The notes beneath the pieces were generated by a model. That model was not told the DNA's origin and did not search any database. It saw only the letters and a program-made list of their open reading frames with translations. This document shows positions 1-7,047 of a stretch of DNA of 12,849 bases, in pieces; positions within the stretch are counted from its first letter, which is position 1; the number at the start of each line of letters is the position of its first letter. The stretch is from an uncultured Elusimicrobium sp. (lineage in GTDB: Bacteria; Elusimicrobiota; Endomicrobiia; Endomicrobiales; Endomicrobiaceae). Where the stretch lies: positions 1 through 12,849 of the forward strand of contig CACWKJ010000015.1 in assembly GCA_902761395.1 (NCBI GenBank), read 5' to 3'. Position numbers and translations under genes: made by a program.

Positions 1-659
1 TTTATAAAAGTGTTTGTGGATATTTCGGCATTATCCACACCAAGCGGAAAAAGTCCGAATGAACCTCTTGCTACTATAAAATTAACAGCCATTAAAATAA
101 GTGCAAGTATAATTTTTATATAAAATTTTGTTTTTTCAATGTAGTAACCGATAACTTTTTTTTCCACTACCAATTTGGTTAAAACATATACAAACACAAA
201 AATTAGTATAAACCCTATACCTACCCAAACAACGGGATAATTTTCCGCAATTGTTGAAAACAAAGCTTGTGTATCATCTTCAAAAACGCCGAACATTAAA
301 ATGTTCATATGGCTTTGGAAATAAGAATAAAAGCCGAAATCTATGCATAACAATGTTACGATACAGCCGAAAAATATTGTGTAATAATACTTTAAACATT
401 TAACGAACTTCACAAAAAGTTTTTGACTGCCTATAAACCAAAACAATATAAACAATAATGTTACCAAAGAATTGATATATGCAAGAACAGCACAATCATA
501 TCTTACACCTAAAATAAATGCTTGCATTAAATCACCAAGAAATTGTGAAAGTTCAGACCAGTTGGAATAGTAGAATGTAAATATTATTCTGTAAATCGTC
601 ATTATGAGAGCAAATATTATATTAAGTGCAATAATTCTTTTTACAAATTGTTTAATCAT
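1..659 (-). CDS. LTA synthase / MdoB-type phosphotransferase, N-terminal membrane part (cut at left edge)
   Basis: The frame starts at the ATG at 659-657 and stays open for 219 codons to the left edge, so the C-terminal part is missing. What is seen is a multi-pass membrane protein. Hydrophobic segments lie at about residues 8-30, 45-75, 92-112, 142-162 and 180-197. Blocks typical of LTA synthase-family proteins are GVRYDCAVLAYINSL (51-65), DFGFYSYFQSHMN (107-119) and the pre-catalytic stretch RGSFGLFPLG (198-207). In this family the membrane part is followed by an extracytoplasmic alkaline-phosphatase/sulfatase-fold domain that transfers phosphoglycerol or similar groups onto envelope polymers. 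That domain would lie beyond the window, so the substrate cannot be judged. The start is supported by an AAAGGG site (666-671) 6 nt upstream. The gene follows the pfp terminator directly and has no clear promoter of its own. Confidence 0.82.
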   Translation of the reverse strand, partial: MIKQFVKRIIALNIIFALIMTIYRIIFTFYYSNWSELSQFLGDLMQAFILGVRYDCAVLAYINSLVTLLFILFWFIGSQKLFVKFVKCLKYYYTIFFGCIVTLLCIDFGFYSYFQSHMNILMFGVFEDDTQALFSTIAENYPVVWVGIGFILIFVFVYVLTKLVVEKKVIGYYIEKTKFYIKIILALILMAVNFIVARGSFGLFPLGVDNAEISTNTFI

Positions 660-671
660 TTTTAACCCTTT

Positions 672-716
672 AAATATAAACAACCATTTCTATCGAATTA
701 ACGATAGAAATGGTTG
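672..716 (-). terminator. Intrinsic terminator after the PPi-phosphofructokinase gene
   Basis: A perfect 15-bp inverted repeat, 681-695 pairing with 702-716, encloses a 6-nt loop. On the minus strand it is followed by the T-rich tail TTTATATTT (680-672). It begins 18 nt after the pfp stop codon, the expected place for a Rho-independent terminator. The stem is AT-rich but unbroken. The tail runs directly into the Shine-Dalgarno site of the next gene, so read-through could feed that gene. Confidence 0.8.
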
Positions 717-734
717 CTGTTTTCTATCTAAAAA

Positions 735-2411
735 CTATTTTTTCTTTTGTTCATATTGCAATGTTTTTGTTGTAATATCCGTTACACTTGCAGGACCGAA
801 GAATTGAATAGGGCCGGGGAACATATATCTGTCGTTCATTGCCCAATCTTGTCTGACTTTAGCAAAAGCTTTAAACGGTGCTCCGTTAAGTTTTACCAAA
901 GCTTTTTGTATAACAGGTTTTTCTTTACCTTTTCTTCTTTCAATATTCATCATCATTGTTAAAGGTATTCCGCCGCATTTCCATTCGGAAGATTTTTTAA
1001 CAAGATTTTTAACCGATGACAAATAACCTGACATATTGTTTAACACCAATGCCGCTGCATTGTATCCTAAAGCATATGTATAGTTTGCATCAAAGTTTGA
1101 AGGTACTCCGCATCTTCCTTCATATCCGAAGAAATGGTTAATTGTAGAGAATTTTCCGGAATATTTTCCCGCTTTTTTCAAATCTTTCAATTTCTTGGAA
1201 ACCATTTCAATAAGCAACTTTTCCGTTTCTATTAAAGAAACTTGAACGTTACCGTGAGGATCTCTGTCTAACATCAATTGTGATGCGATGTTTTTCGGTA
1301 AAGACAATAAAAGTGCTGCTAAATTTTTAGGTAATTTTGATGAAATGAATTTTATTTTTTCATCAACGCTGCTTAATTTTGCAACTTTAGCTTCGTTTTC
1401 CGCCAACAAATCGTTAAGTTCTGCGATAAGAGCTTTCATTTCGGGAATAAACTCAATCAATCCTTCCGGTACCAAAACTACTCCGTAATTTTTACCGATT
1501 TTAGATCTTTTAACTACCAAATCCGCTAAACTGTCAACTATTTGTTTGAGTGTCATTTTCTTGGCTAAAACTTCTTCACCTATTAAAACTACGTTAGGTT
1601 GAACTTTAAAACCAACTTCCAAAGTGATATGAGAAGCACTTCTGCCCATAAGTCTTATAAAGTGCCAATATTTTCTTGCCGAGTTAACATCTCTTTCAAT
1701 GTTTCCTACAAGTTCCGCATAAATTTTTGTTGCCGTATCAAAACCGAAAGATGCTTCGATATGTTCGTTTTTCAAATCACCGTCTATGGTTTTAGGAACA
1801 CCTATAACACAAACGTTGGCATTTTCTTTTTTCAAATATTCCGCAAGAAGTGCAGCATTTGTATTTGAATCGTCACCGCCGATAAATACTAAAGCATCCA
1901 TTTTATTTTTCAATATTGTTGCTTTAGCTTGTGCAAACTGCTCGGGTGTTTCGATTTTTGTTCTGCCGGATTGAATCATATCGAATCCGCCGGTATTTTT
2001 ATAATTTGCAATAACTTTATCGTTTATTTCCATTGTTTTGTTATCTAATATTCCGGAAGGACCGCCCAAGAAACCTACTAATTTATTTTTTTTGTTGGCG
2101 GATTTTAAACCTTCTAAAAGTCCGAATATTACGTTATGTCCTCCGGGAGCTTGACCGCCGGAAAGAACAACACCTACTTTAATGGCTTTTTTGGCTACAA
2201 CCGCATTTTTACCTGCTTGAAAACTTACAACAGGCATACCGTAAGTTTTTTCAAAAATAGCTTTTATTTTGTCAAAATCAGCTACTGATTTTGTTGCTTT
2301 ACCGAGTACAGGTTTTACATTTGCAACACCTTTTTTTAATACTGCAGGTAAAACAGGTTTAAATTTTAATCTTTCTTCATGCAATTCTGAAACACTACAT
2401 TTTTGTGCCAT
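735..2411 (-). CDS. pfp: Diphosphate--fructose-6-phosphate 1-phosphotransferase (PPi-dependent phosphofructokinase)
   Basis: This cytoplasmic glycolytic enzyme reversibly phosphorylates fructose 6-phosphate to fructose 1,6-bisphosphate with pyrophosphate. The 558-residue length matches the long, plant-beta-like class rather than the roughly 320-residue ATP enzyme. Visible motifs are LSGGQAPGGHN (83-93), GGDDSN (178-183), PKTIDGDLKN (206-215, with the catalytic Asp) and MGRSASH (255-261). In ATP-PFK the second motif reads GGDGS. The second Asp here (D181) is the known hallmark of PPi use. About 75 residues precede the fold. The ATG at 2411 has an AAGGAG site (2419-2424) 7 nt upstream and a promoter at 2444-2472. 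A hairpin terminator follows, so the gene appears to be its own transcription unit. PPi specificity is inferred from the motif. Confidence 0.96.
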   Translation of the reverse strand: MAQKCSVSELHEERLKFKPVLPAVLKKGVANVKPVLGKATKSVADFDKIKAIFEKTYGMPVVSFQAGKNAVVAKKAIKVGVVLSGGQAPGGHNVIFGLLEGLKSANKKNKLVGFLGGPSGILDNKTMEINDKVIANYKNTGGFDMIQSGRTKIETPEQFAQAKATILKNKMDALVFIGGDDSNTNAALLAEYLKKENANVCVIGVPKTIDGDLKNEHIEASFGFDTATKIYAELVGNIERDVNSARKYWHFIRLMGRSASHITLEVGFKVQPNVVLIGEEVLAKKMTLKQIVDSLADLVVKRSKIGKNYGVVLVPEGLIEFIPEMKALIAELNDLLAENEAKVAKLSSVDEKIKFISSKLPKNLAALLLSLPKNIASQLMLDRDPHGNVQVSLIETEKLLIEMVSKKLKDLKKAGKYSGKFSTINHFFGYEGRCGVPSNFDANYTYALGYNAAALVLNNMSGYLSSVKNLVKKSSEWKCGGIPLTMMMNIERRKGKEKPVIQKALVKLNGAPFKAFAKVRQDWAMNDRYMFPGPIQFFGPASVTDITTKTLQYEQKKK

Positions 2412-2443
2412 GACAAAACTCCTTATGAAATTATTGGTCTTTT

Positions 2444-2472
2444 ATTATACTACTTTTTAATAAATATTTTAA
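2444..2472 (-). promoter_or_regulatory. Predicted sigma-70-type promoter of pfp
   Basis: On the minus strand a consensus TATAAT (-10, 2449-2444) lies 17 nt from TTAAAA (2472-2467), which matches the -35 consensus at four of six positions. It sits in the 69-nt gap between the mprF stop and the pfp start, about 20 nt before the pfp ribosome-binding site. The region is very AT-rich, so the -35 is less certain than the -10. Confidence 0.6.
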
Positions 2473-2480
2473 GATATTAA

Positions 2481-4970
2481 TTACGAATAAACATATAAAA
2501 AGTCTCTTAAGAAATTTATCATCTGTTTACCTGTATAGAAAGCAACGTATTTTTTCTTCCATACAGGATCAAATTTGGATTTAAATTCTTTTAAGGCATT
2601 CATGTCATATTTAAAATGTTCCGCAAAAACAAAAATTTTTGCTTTACTGTTAAAATCATCGTCTATGATTACTTCATCACTCGGTGTTAACCCTAAATTG
2701 AACCATTTATATTCGTTTTCTTTTGCCCAACTTACACAATTAAACAGAATGTATTGTACTATTTTTTCATCACAATCCGTCGTGTATCTTACATTGGAAA
2801 CAAAGGCTTCATATTTGGTATTGGAGAGTAAAAGATACGCATAACCGGAAATAAAATTATCTTTCTTTATAATCACATATTTGTTTGCCGCATTTACGGA
2901 AACATCAAACATTTTATTTTTAACATTACCGAAATCTTTTTCCCACTGATAATCGACAAAACCTATATATTTTTTATTTTCCAAAAATTGTTCTTTATCC
3001 ACTATTTCGAAACTGTATCCGTTTTTGTTAAGATTATCACAATAATTTTTTACATCCTCAAGTTCTTTAGCTTGTTTTGAAAAGTGTTTCAAAGAAACAT
3101 TTGCATCTACTCCGAACGATGCAATATCAAGTCCGATATCATCATAAATTTTTAAATTTTTGTAACCTAAATAAACAAATGTCGGAATAATATTTTTTGA
3201 GTCGGTCATTTCTTTAAAATCCCAAATCAACTCTTTACCCGACTTGCTGTCACCTACAGGATCTCCGAAAACTATGGCATTGTTATTTATTTGCGAATAC
3301 ATCATAAAAGAATCTGTGTTCATATCAAAAAGGTTTCTGTTTTCAAAAGCATAATTACTGTAAACATATTTTGAAGAATTTGATATTTTTCTTATATTAC
3401 CCAAATCTATATTGGATTGTTTATATCTGTATCTTTTCCACATTTCCGATATTATTATTATGGCAATTGTAACAACCATACCTATACAAATTCTTAATGC
3501 TCTTCCGGCATCGCTTGCACCGAACAAAACCGTCATAAACTTGTTCCAAGAATAAAAGTCCGGTCTATACACAAAAAAGCAAAGCCATGTTGATGCGATA
3601 AACACTGCCGATATTAAAGAAACCCATAATGTGTTCATTTTAACGGCTATCAAACTTAAATTTCTGTAGAAATATTTTTTTGCCGGAATTATAAGGGAAA
3701 GAAGAACAAGCAAGAACACCATTTTTTCGTATCCGTATCCGTTAATCAATGCTAACGGAAATAATAAAGACAACAAAACTACAGCCATAGTGTATGCTCT
3801 TTTTATTCTTAAAACAAGACCTCTGGAAATAAATAAAAGCATTATACCTATAACACTTATCGCAAAATGTAACGAGTCAAGAATAACCGGTGAAATATAA
3901 TTATCCAACCTGTGGATTATAGATGAGGACACATCGGTTACTCCGGAAAACAATATAAATGTTCCGCCTATAAAAATACTTACGGACAGTGCCTGAGGCA
4001 CAAGAGATGCCATTCTTCCGCCGTAAAATCTTGCAAGAACTTTAAATCTTTTTTTCGCTCTGAAAAATTCGTGGCTTGCAAGAAGCAACAAAGCAACTCC
4101 CAACGGAAAGAAATAAAATATAGCTCTGTATGCAAGTAGTGCTCCCATAACATAAGAGCTTTGTGTTGCTTCCGGCAACATCATAACAATTGCCGTTTCA
4201 AAAACTCCCATACCGCCCGGAACCTGACTTAATATACCGAGCATTTGTGCAACCAAAAATATCTGTAACAATGTTATATAAGAAATTTCGCCCTGCGGGA
4301 GTAAAACAAATAAAGTACACGATGCTATTACCCAATCGGCAGTAGCAAGAAACATTTGCCATAAAGTAATCTTTATATTAGGAAAAGTAATTGTCCATTT
4401 ATTGAAAAGTTTTATGGGTTTGGATTTAAACAAACTTAAAAGAGTGTATGAACAAACCAATGTTAAAAACAATATTCCCAACGGAAATGAAGAATGAAAA
4501 AAGAATTTACTGTCCGTAAATTCCACGGGAAAGAAAGTAAAAACTATACCGCCGATAATAAGTAACCCGAACCATATTGTTGCCGAAGAGAAGAACAACA
4601 CTTTTGTAACATTCAACATCGAAACATTGTATAAAGAATAAAGTCTGTATCTTATAGAACCGCCGAACAACATTGAATAGCCGGTATTATTACCTAAAGC
4701 ATTACTTATAAAACATGTAAAAACAACATTTTTAAATTTTAAAGGAACATTTATAAACTTGAAGGCTATAACATCGTATCCGCCCAAAATCAAATAGTAA
4801 GATAATGCCAATATTAATGCACAGATTATTTTAACGGAAGGTATTGCTCTTAACGTATCAAGTATTTGTTGGTAACTGTAACTTTTCATTTCGTTACTTA
4901 ACAACATTATGGCAACAACAAATATGATTATTCCCAACGGAGCAATAAGGATTTTTAATATTTTTTTCAT
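2481..4970 (-). CDS. mprF: MprF: bifunctional aminoacyl-phosphatidylglycerol synthase and flippase
   Basis: MprF transfers an amino acid, classically lysine from Lys-tRNA, to phosphatidylglycerol and flips the product outward. This lowers the negative surface charge and protects against cationic peptides. The 829 residues match the usual full length of about 840. The N-terminal half (1 to about 515) is a chain of hydrophobic segments with the flippase-domain motif SQVPGGMGVFE (248-258). The soluble C-terminal GNAT-like synthase (about 525-825) has GDPVGD (569-574), FNLGLTP (757-763) and KFDPVWKKKY (799-808). It starts 7 nt after the guaD stop with no clear Shine-Dalgarno site, so coupled translation is likely. 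The amino-acid donor cannot be read from the sequence; an alanyl transferase is an alternative. No terminator is obvious before the pfp promoter. Confidence 0.93.
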   Translation of the reverse strand: MKKILKILIAPLGIIIFVVAIMLLSNEMKSYSYQQILDTLRAIPSVKIICALILALSYYLILGGYDVIAFKFINVPLKFKNVVFTCFISNALGNNTGYSMLFGGSIRYRLYSLYNVSMLNVTKVLFFSSATIWFGLLIIGGIVFTFFPVEFTDSKFFFHSSFPLGILFLTLVCSYTLLSLFKSKPIKLFNKWTITFPNIKITLWQMFLATADWVIASCTLFVLLPQGEISYITLLQIFLVAQMLGILSQVPGGMGVFETAIVMMLPEATQSSYVMGALLAYRAIFYFFPLGVALLLLASHEFFRAKKRFKVLARFYGGRMASLVPQALSVSIFIGGTFILFSGVTDVSSSIIHRLDNYISPVILDSLHFAISVIGIMLLFISRGLVLRIKRAYTMAVVLLSLLFPLALINGYGYEKMVFLLVLLSLIIPAKKYFYRNLSLIAVKMNTLWVSLISAVFIASTWLCFFVYRPDFYSWNKFMTVLFGASDAGRALRICIGMVVTIAIIIISEMWKRYRYKQSNIDLGNIRKISNSSKYVYSNYAFENRNLFDMNTDSFMMYSQINNNAIVFGDPVGDSKSGKELIWDFKEMTDSKNIIPTFVYLGYKNLKIYDDIGLDIASFGVDANVSLKHFSKQAKELEDVKNYCDNLNKNGYSFEIVDKEQFLENKKYIGFVDYQWEKDFGNVKNKMFDVSVNAANKYVIIKKDNFISGYAYLLLSNTKYEAFVSNVRYTTDCDEKIVQYILFNCVSWAKENEYKWFNLGLTPSDEVIIDDDFNSKAKIFVFAEHFKYDMNALKEFKSKFDPVWKKKYVAFYTGKQMINFLRDFLYVYS

Positions 4971-4977
4971 TTCGGTA

Positions 4978-5448
4978 CTAATATTTTATTTTATCTTTTT
5001 TGTTTTTCCATTCTACAAAAGGCAAATCAGAGTCTTTTGTTTTTATTTCTATAAATTTAACCGACTTTATTTTATATTTAAGTTCATCATAAATTTTGCC
5101 GTCTTTAAATCCGTACTTTGTCGCAATTTCTTTTGTTGCGGAATAATAAACTTTTTTTATATTTGCCCAATATATAGCGGAAAAGCACATAGGACACGGA
5201 TAACAGGATGAGAAGATTTCGCAACCCGACAAATCAAAAGTTTTTAACTTTTTAGAAGCTTTTCTTATAGCATCTATTTCGGCATGCAAAGTAGGATCTT
5301 TTTTTGATGTTACCTGATTATAACCGTAACTTATAACTTTATTATCTTTTACAACTATTGCGGCAAACGGTCCGCCTTTACCTGCCAAAACATTTTTTTG
5401 TGCAAGCTCAATAACCTTATTGATAAATTGTTCTTTATCATTTTTCAT
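4978..5448 (-). CDS. guaD: Guanine deaminase, cytidine-deaminase fold
   Basis: This cytosolic zinc hydrolase converts guanine to xanthine and ammonia in purine salvage. The 156 residues equal the length I recall for Bacillus subtilis GuaD. The zinc site is visible as HAE (H55 ligand, E57 proton shuttle) and PCPMC (84-88, with C85 and C88 as ligands). GGPFAAIVVK (25-34) and AIYWANIKKVYYSAT (91-105) are family blocks. The C-terminal EW...Y tail (146-156) resembles the domain-swapped tail of guanine deaminases, which favours GuaD over tRNA adenosine deaminase TadA. The ATG at 5448 has no Shine-Dalgarno site, and a TATAAT lies only 8 nt upstream. mprF follows after 7 nt and is presumably co-transcribed, although no functional link is obvious. 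A related cytosine or tRNA deaminase is possible but less likely. Confidence 0.9.
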   Translation of the reverse strand: MKNDKEQFINKVIELAQKNVLAGKGGPFAAIVVKDNKVISYGYNQVTSKKDPTLHAEIDAIRKASKKLKTFDLSGCEIFSSCYPCPMCFSAIYWANIKKVYYSATKEIATKYGFKDGKIYDELKYKIKSVKFIEIKTKDSDLPFVEWKNKKDKIKY

Positions 5449-5456
5449 ATCTAATT

Positions 5457-5486
5457 ATTATATCATTTTTAGTATTTAAGTTTAAA
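5457..5486 (-). promoter_or_regulatory. Predicted guaD-mprF promoter with a near-leaderless start
   Basis: A consensus TATAAT (5462-5457) ends 8 nt before the guaD ATG. With usual -10 to start-site spacing, transcription would begin at or within a few bases of the start codon. The best -35 candidate, 18 nt away, is TTTAAA (5486-5481), four of six matches. Lack of a Shine-Dalgarno site at guaD agrees with a leaderless message. Confidence 0.5.
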
Positions 5487-5501
5487 CAACAAATTGAGGG
5501 T

Positions 5502-5536
5502 TGGAGGGATAGAGGAATGGAGGGATAGAGGTATGG
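5502..5536 (+). repeat. 16-bp tandem repeat, 2.2 copies
   Basis: Two units of TGGAGGGATAGAGG plus a 2-nt variable end (AA, then TA) begin at 5502 and 5518. A partial third TGG begins at 5534. The plus-strand unit is almost all purine, unlike the surrounding AT-rich sequence. It could be a slippage-prone minisatellite. No function can be assigned. Confidence 0.85.
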
Positions 5537-5663
5537 AAAGTAACAAACAAAAGGAAATTTTATACCTATTACCGTTGGTTACTCTCTAAGACTTCTAAGA
5601 TTTTAAATTATAACCATTTCTATTTTAAGTTTACCTATGAATGTAGCAATCAAAAGAAAAATT

Positions 5664-5696
5664 CATAATGTTTAGGTGAAACGAAGTATTTTTTAA
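5664..5696 (-). repeat. Dispersed intergenic element, copy A
   Basis: Plus-strand sequence ATAATG, TTTAG, GAAACGA, GT and ATTTTTT occurs in the same order and orientation at 9202-9237, apart from short indels (AGGTGAAACGA here against AGCGAAACGA there). On the minus strand this copy lies about 95 nt beyond the stop of the 416-residue glycosidase gene. Alignment was by eye in AT-rich DNA. Confidence 0.45.
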
Positions 5697-5791
5697 GTGA
5701 AGTGTACATAAGCAAAGCGGTACATAAACTTTAAAAATACGAAATTGTAACTAGAATTTTAAATTTTTATCGTGAGAAGATTTAATATTGG

Positions 5792-7042
5792 TTAATATGT
5801 GGCAGGATCCCAATCCCAAAGTTCTTCCTGATATGTATAATAAACTCTTTTCAAAACTCTTTGGAAAGGACTGTGTTTGCCTTTGCCTTGAGAACAAACT
5901 CCAAGCCATTCATCGTTAAATTCACCGTCTATGGTTGAACCCGGCCATGCTCCCAAATGTGTATCGTGCACTTTAGGTGAACCTACAAGCCACCATCTGT
6001 CTACCCAAGAATAAACTATACCGCCTATAGAATTCCCTACACCGTCGCCCCAATAACTGTTATTTTCTATATTTTTCCATGCACTCTTGTGATAGTTTGC
6101 TTGATAAATTTCGCATGTTGACTTCTTTTTTTCGTTCCAAGAATCACATCCGTACTCGGTAATAAGAACAGGTCTGTCAAACTCTTGTTTTATTCTGTTC
6201 CACAATGTTCCAAACCCGTAAGGTCCGGAATATTGATTAAAGCCCAACACATCTATGCTCGGAGTATGCTTTGCATAATATTTAACAAATCTGGTTGTTG
6301 CATTACATACACCTACAGGATGCTTATTGTCATCAAGTTTTTTTATTATTTTGCAGGCTTCTTCCACAAACTTTGCATAAACTTCGGGATATTTCCAAGC
6401 ATTAGTATTTGTTGCCGTAGAATTTGAAGAATTACCGGAAACATCATTTTCGTTTCCCAACATCCACATTAACACATACGGTTCATCTTTATGTTCTTCA
6501 ACCATTCTTTTAACACTTTCAAGCATTGACTGTCTTTGCTTTTCGTTCAAATAGTTTGTTCCTGAAGACCAAGCGGCACTGCTGCCTTTAGTGTATGCAC
6601 CGAAAAAGTTTCCCATTATAACCATTATGCCGTAGTTATAATATAAATCTCTTAATAATTCTTTATTTACATTATCACTGTGATAAACTCTTATAGTGTT
6701 ACAACCCATCGCTTTAAGCAATGCAAAATCTCCGATATTGTCTTCGTAATTATCTCTGTAATTATCTCTGTTTAAATCCACCCAAGATTCGTAAGGACCG
6801 TCTATTACTCCGTTGTTATTTACATCTGCCCACATCCACTCATTTGTGTTTGTAGTACTGGAACCTACTCTGTCGCATGAATATGCAATACCTTTTACAA
6901 AGTACGGTTTATGATCAACCAAAAGTTTCCATACCCCGTCTCTGTTTTTAACTATTTTAACAGCAGCAAACATGTTTGTCGTAAAAAACAAACATGTTAT
7001 AAGTGCTGTTACAGTTGTATATACTTTTTTACTAAATATCAT
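5792..7042 (-). CDS. Secreted TIM-barrel glycosidase, catalytic module only (GH2/GH72-like, clan GH-A)
   Basis: The 416-residue protein begins with a Sec signal peptide (about 1-27) and is otherwise one barrel. The strand-1 motif YFVKGIAYS (47-55) is followed by two calcium-type loops, D73-N75-N77-D81 and D89-N91-D93-D97-E100. Next are NTIRVYH (115-121), LGNEN (195-199, acid/base E198), PVLITEYGC (291-299, nucleophile E296) and GGIVYSW (340-346). The 98-residue Glu-Glu spacing and the EYGC motif recall GH72 beta-1,3-glucanosyltransferases. The general motifs also fit the GH2 barrel, but the GH2 sandwich domains are absent. It aligns along its length with residues 258-655 of the upstream gene and is its paralogue. 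It starts 5 nt after that gene, with an AGGG overlapping the previous TAG and only 3 nt from the ATG. Substrate is unknown; hydrolysis or transglycosylation are both possible. Confidence 0.8.
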   Translation of the reverse strand: MIFSKKVYTTVTALITCLFFTTNMFAAVKIVKNRDGVWKLLVDHKPYFVKGIAYSCDRVGSSTTNTNEWMWADVNNNGVIDGPYESWVDLNRDNYRDNYEDNIGDFALLKAMGCNTIRVYHSDNVNKELLRDLYYNYGIMVIMGNFFGAYTKGSSAAWSSGTNYLNEKQRQSMLESVKRMVEEHKDEPYVLMWMLGNENDVSGNSSNSTATNTNAWKYPEVYAKFVEEACKIIKKLDDNKHPVGVCNATTRFVKYYAKHTPSIDVLGFNQYSGPYGFGTLWNRIKQEFDRPVLITEYGCDSWNEKKKSTCEIYQANYHKSAWKNIENNSYWGDGVGNSIGGIVYSWVDRWWLVGSPKVHDTHLGAWPGSTIDGEFNDEWLGVCSQGKGKHSPFQRVLKRVYYTYQEELWDWDPATY

Positions 7043-7047
7043 ATTCC

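Larger units (their letters stand above)
5449..5791. other. 343-bp non-coding region between the glycosidase operon and guaD
   Basis: No credible protein gene or structured RNA was found. From left to right it holds the guaD -10 (5457-5462), a purine-rich 16-bp tandem repeat (5502-5536) and a 9-nt period repeat of TCTAAGA (5585-5591, 5594-5600). Then come a copy of an element shared with 9202-9237 (5664-5696) and two copies of GTACATAA 16 nt apart (5704-5711, 5720-5727). No hairpin with a T-tract was seen that would end the glycosidase operon. The repeat content suggests a decayed or repeat-invaded spacer. Confidence 0.7.

Noticed and set aside
604..807. Small plus-strand frame spanning the pfp terminator
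   Set aside because: It overlaps the LTA-synthase-type gene, the hairpin and the pfp 3' end, and its composition fits a shadow frame.
682..5623. Identical 12-mer AACCATTTCTAT at 682-693 and 5612-5623
   Set aside because: Several identical 12-mer pairs are expected by chance in an AT-rich window of this size, and the flanks do not match.
5449..5791. CRISPR array or mobile element in the repeat-containing spacer
   Set aside because: The repeats are too few and short, with no regular spacers, terminal inverted repeats or transposase.
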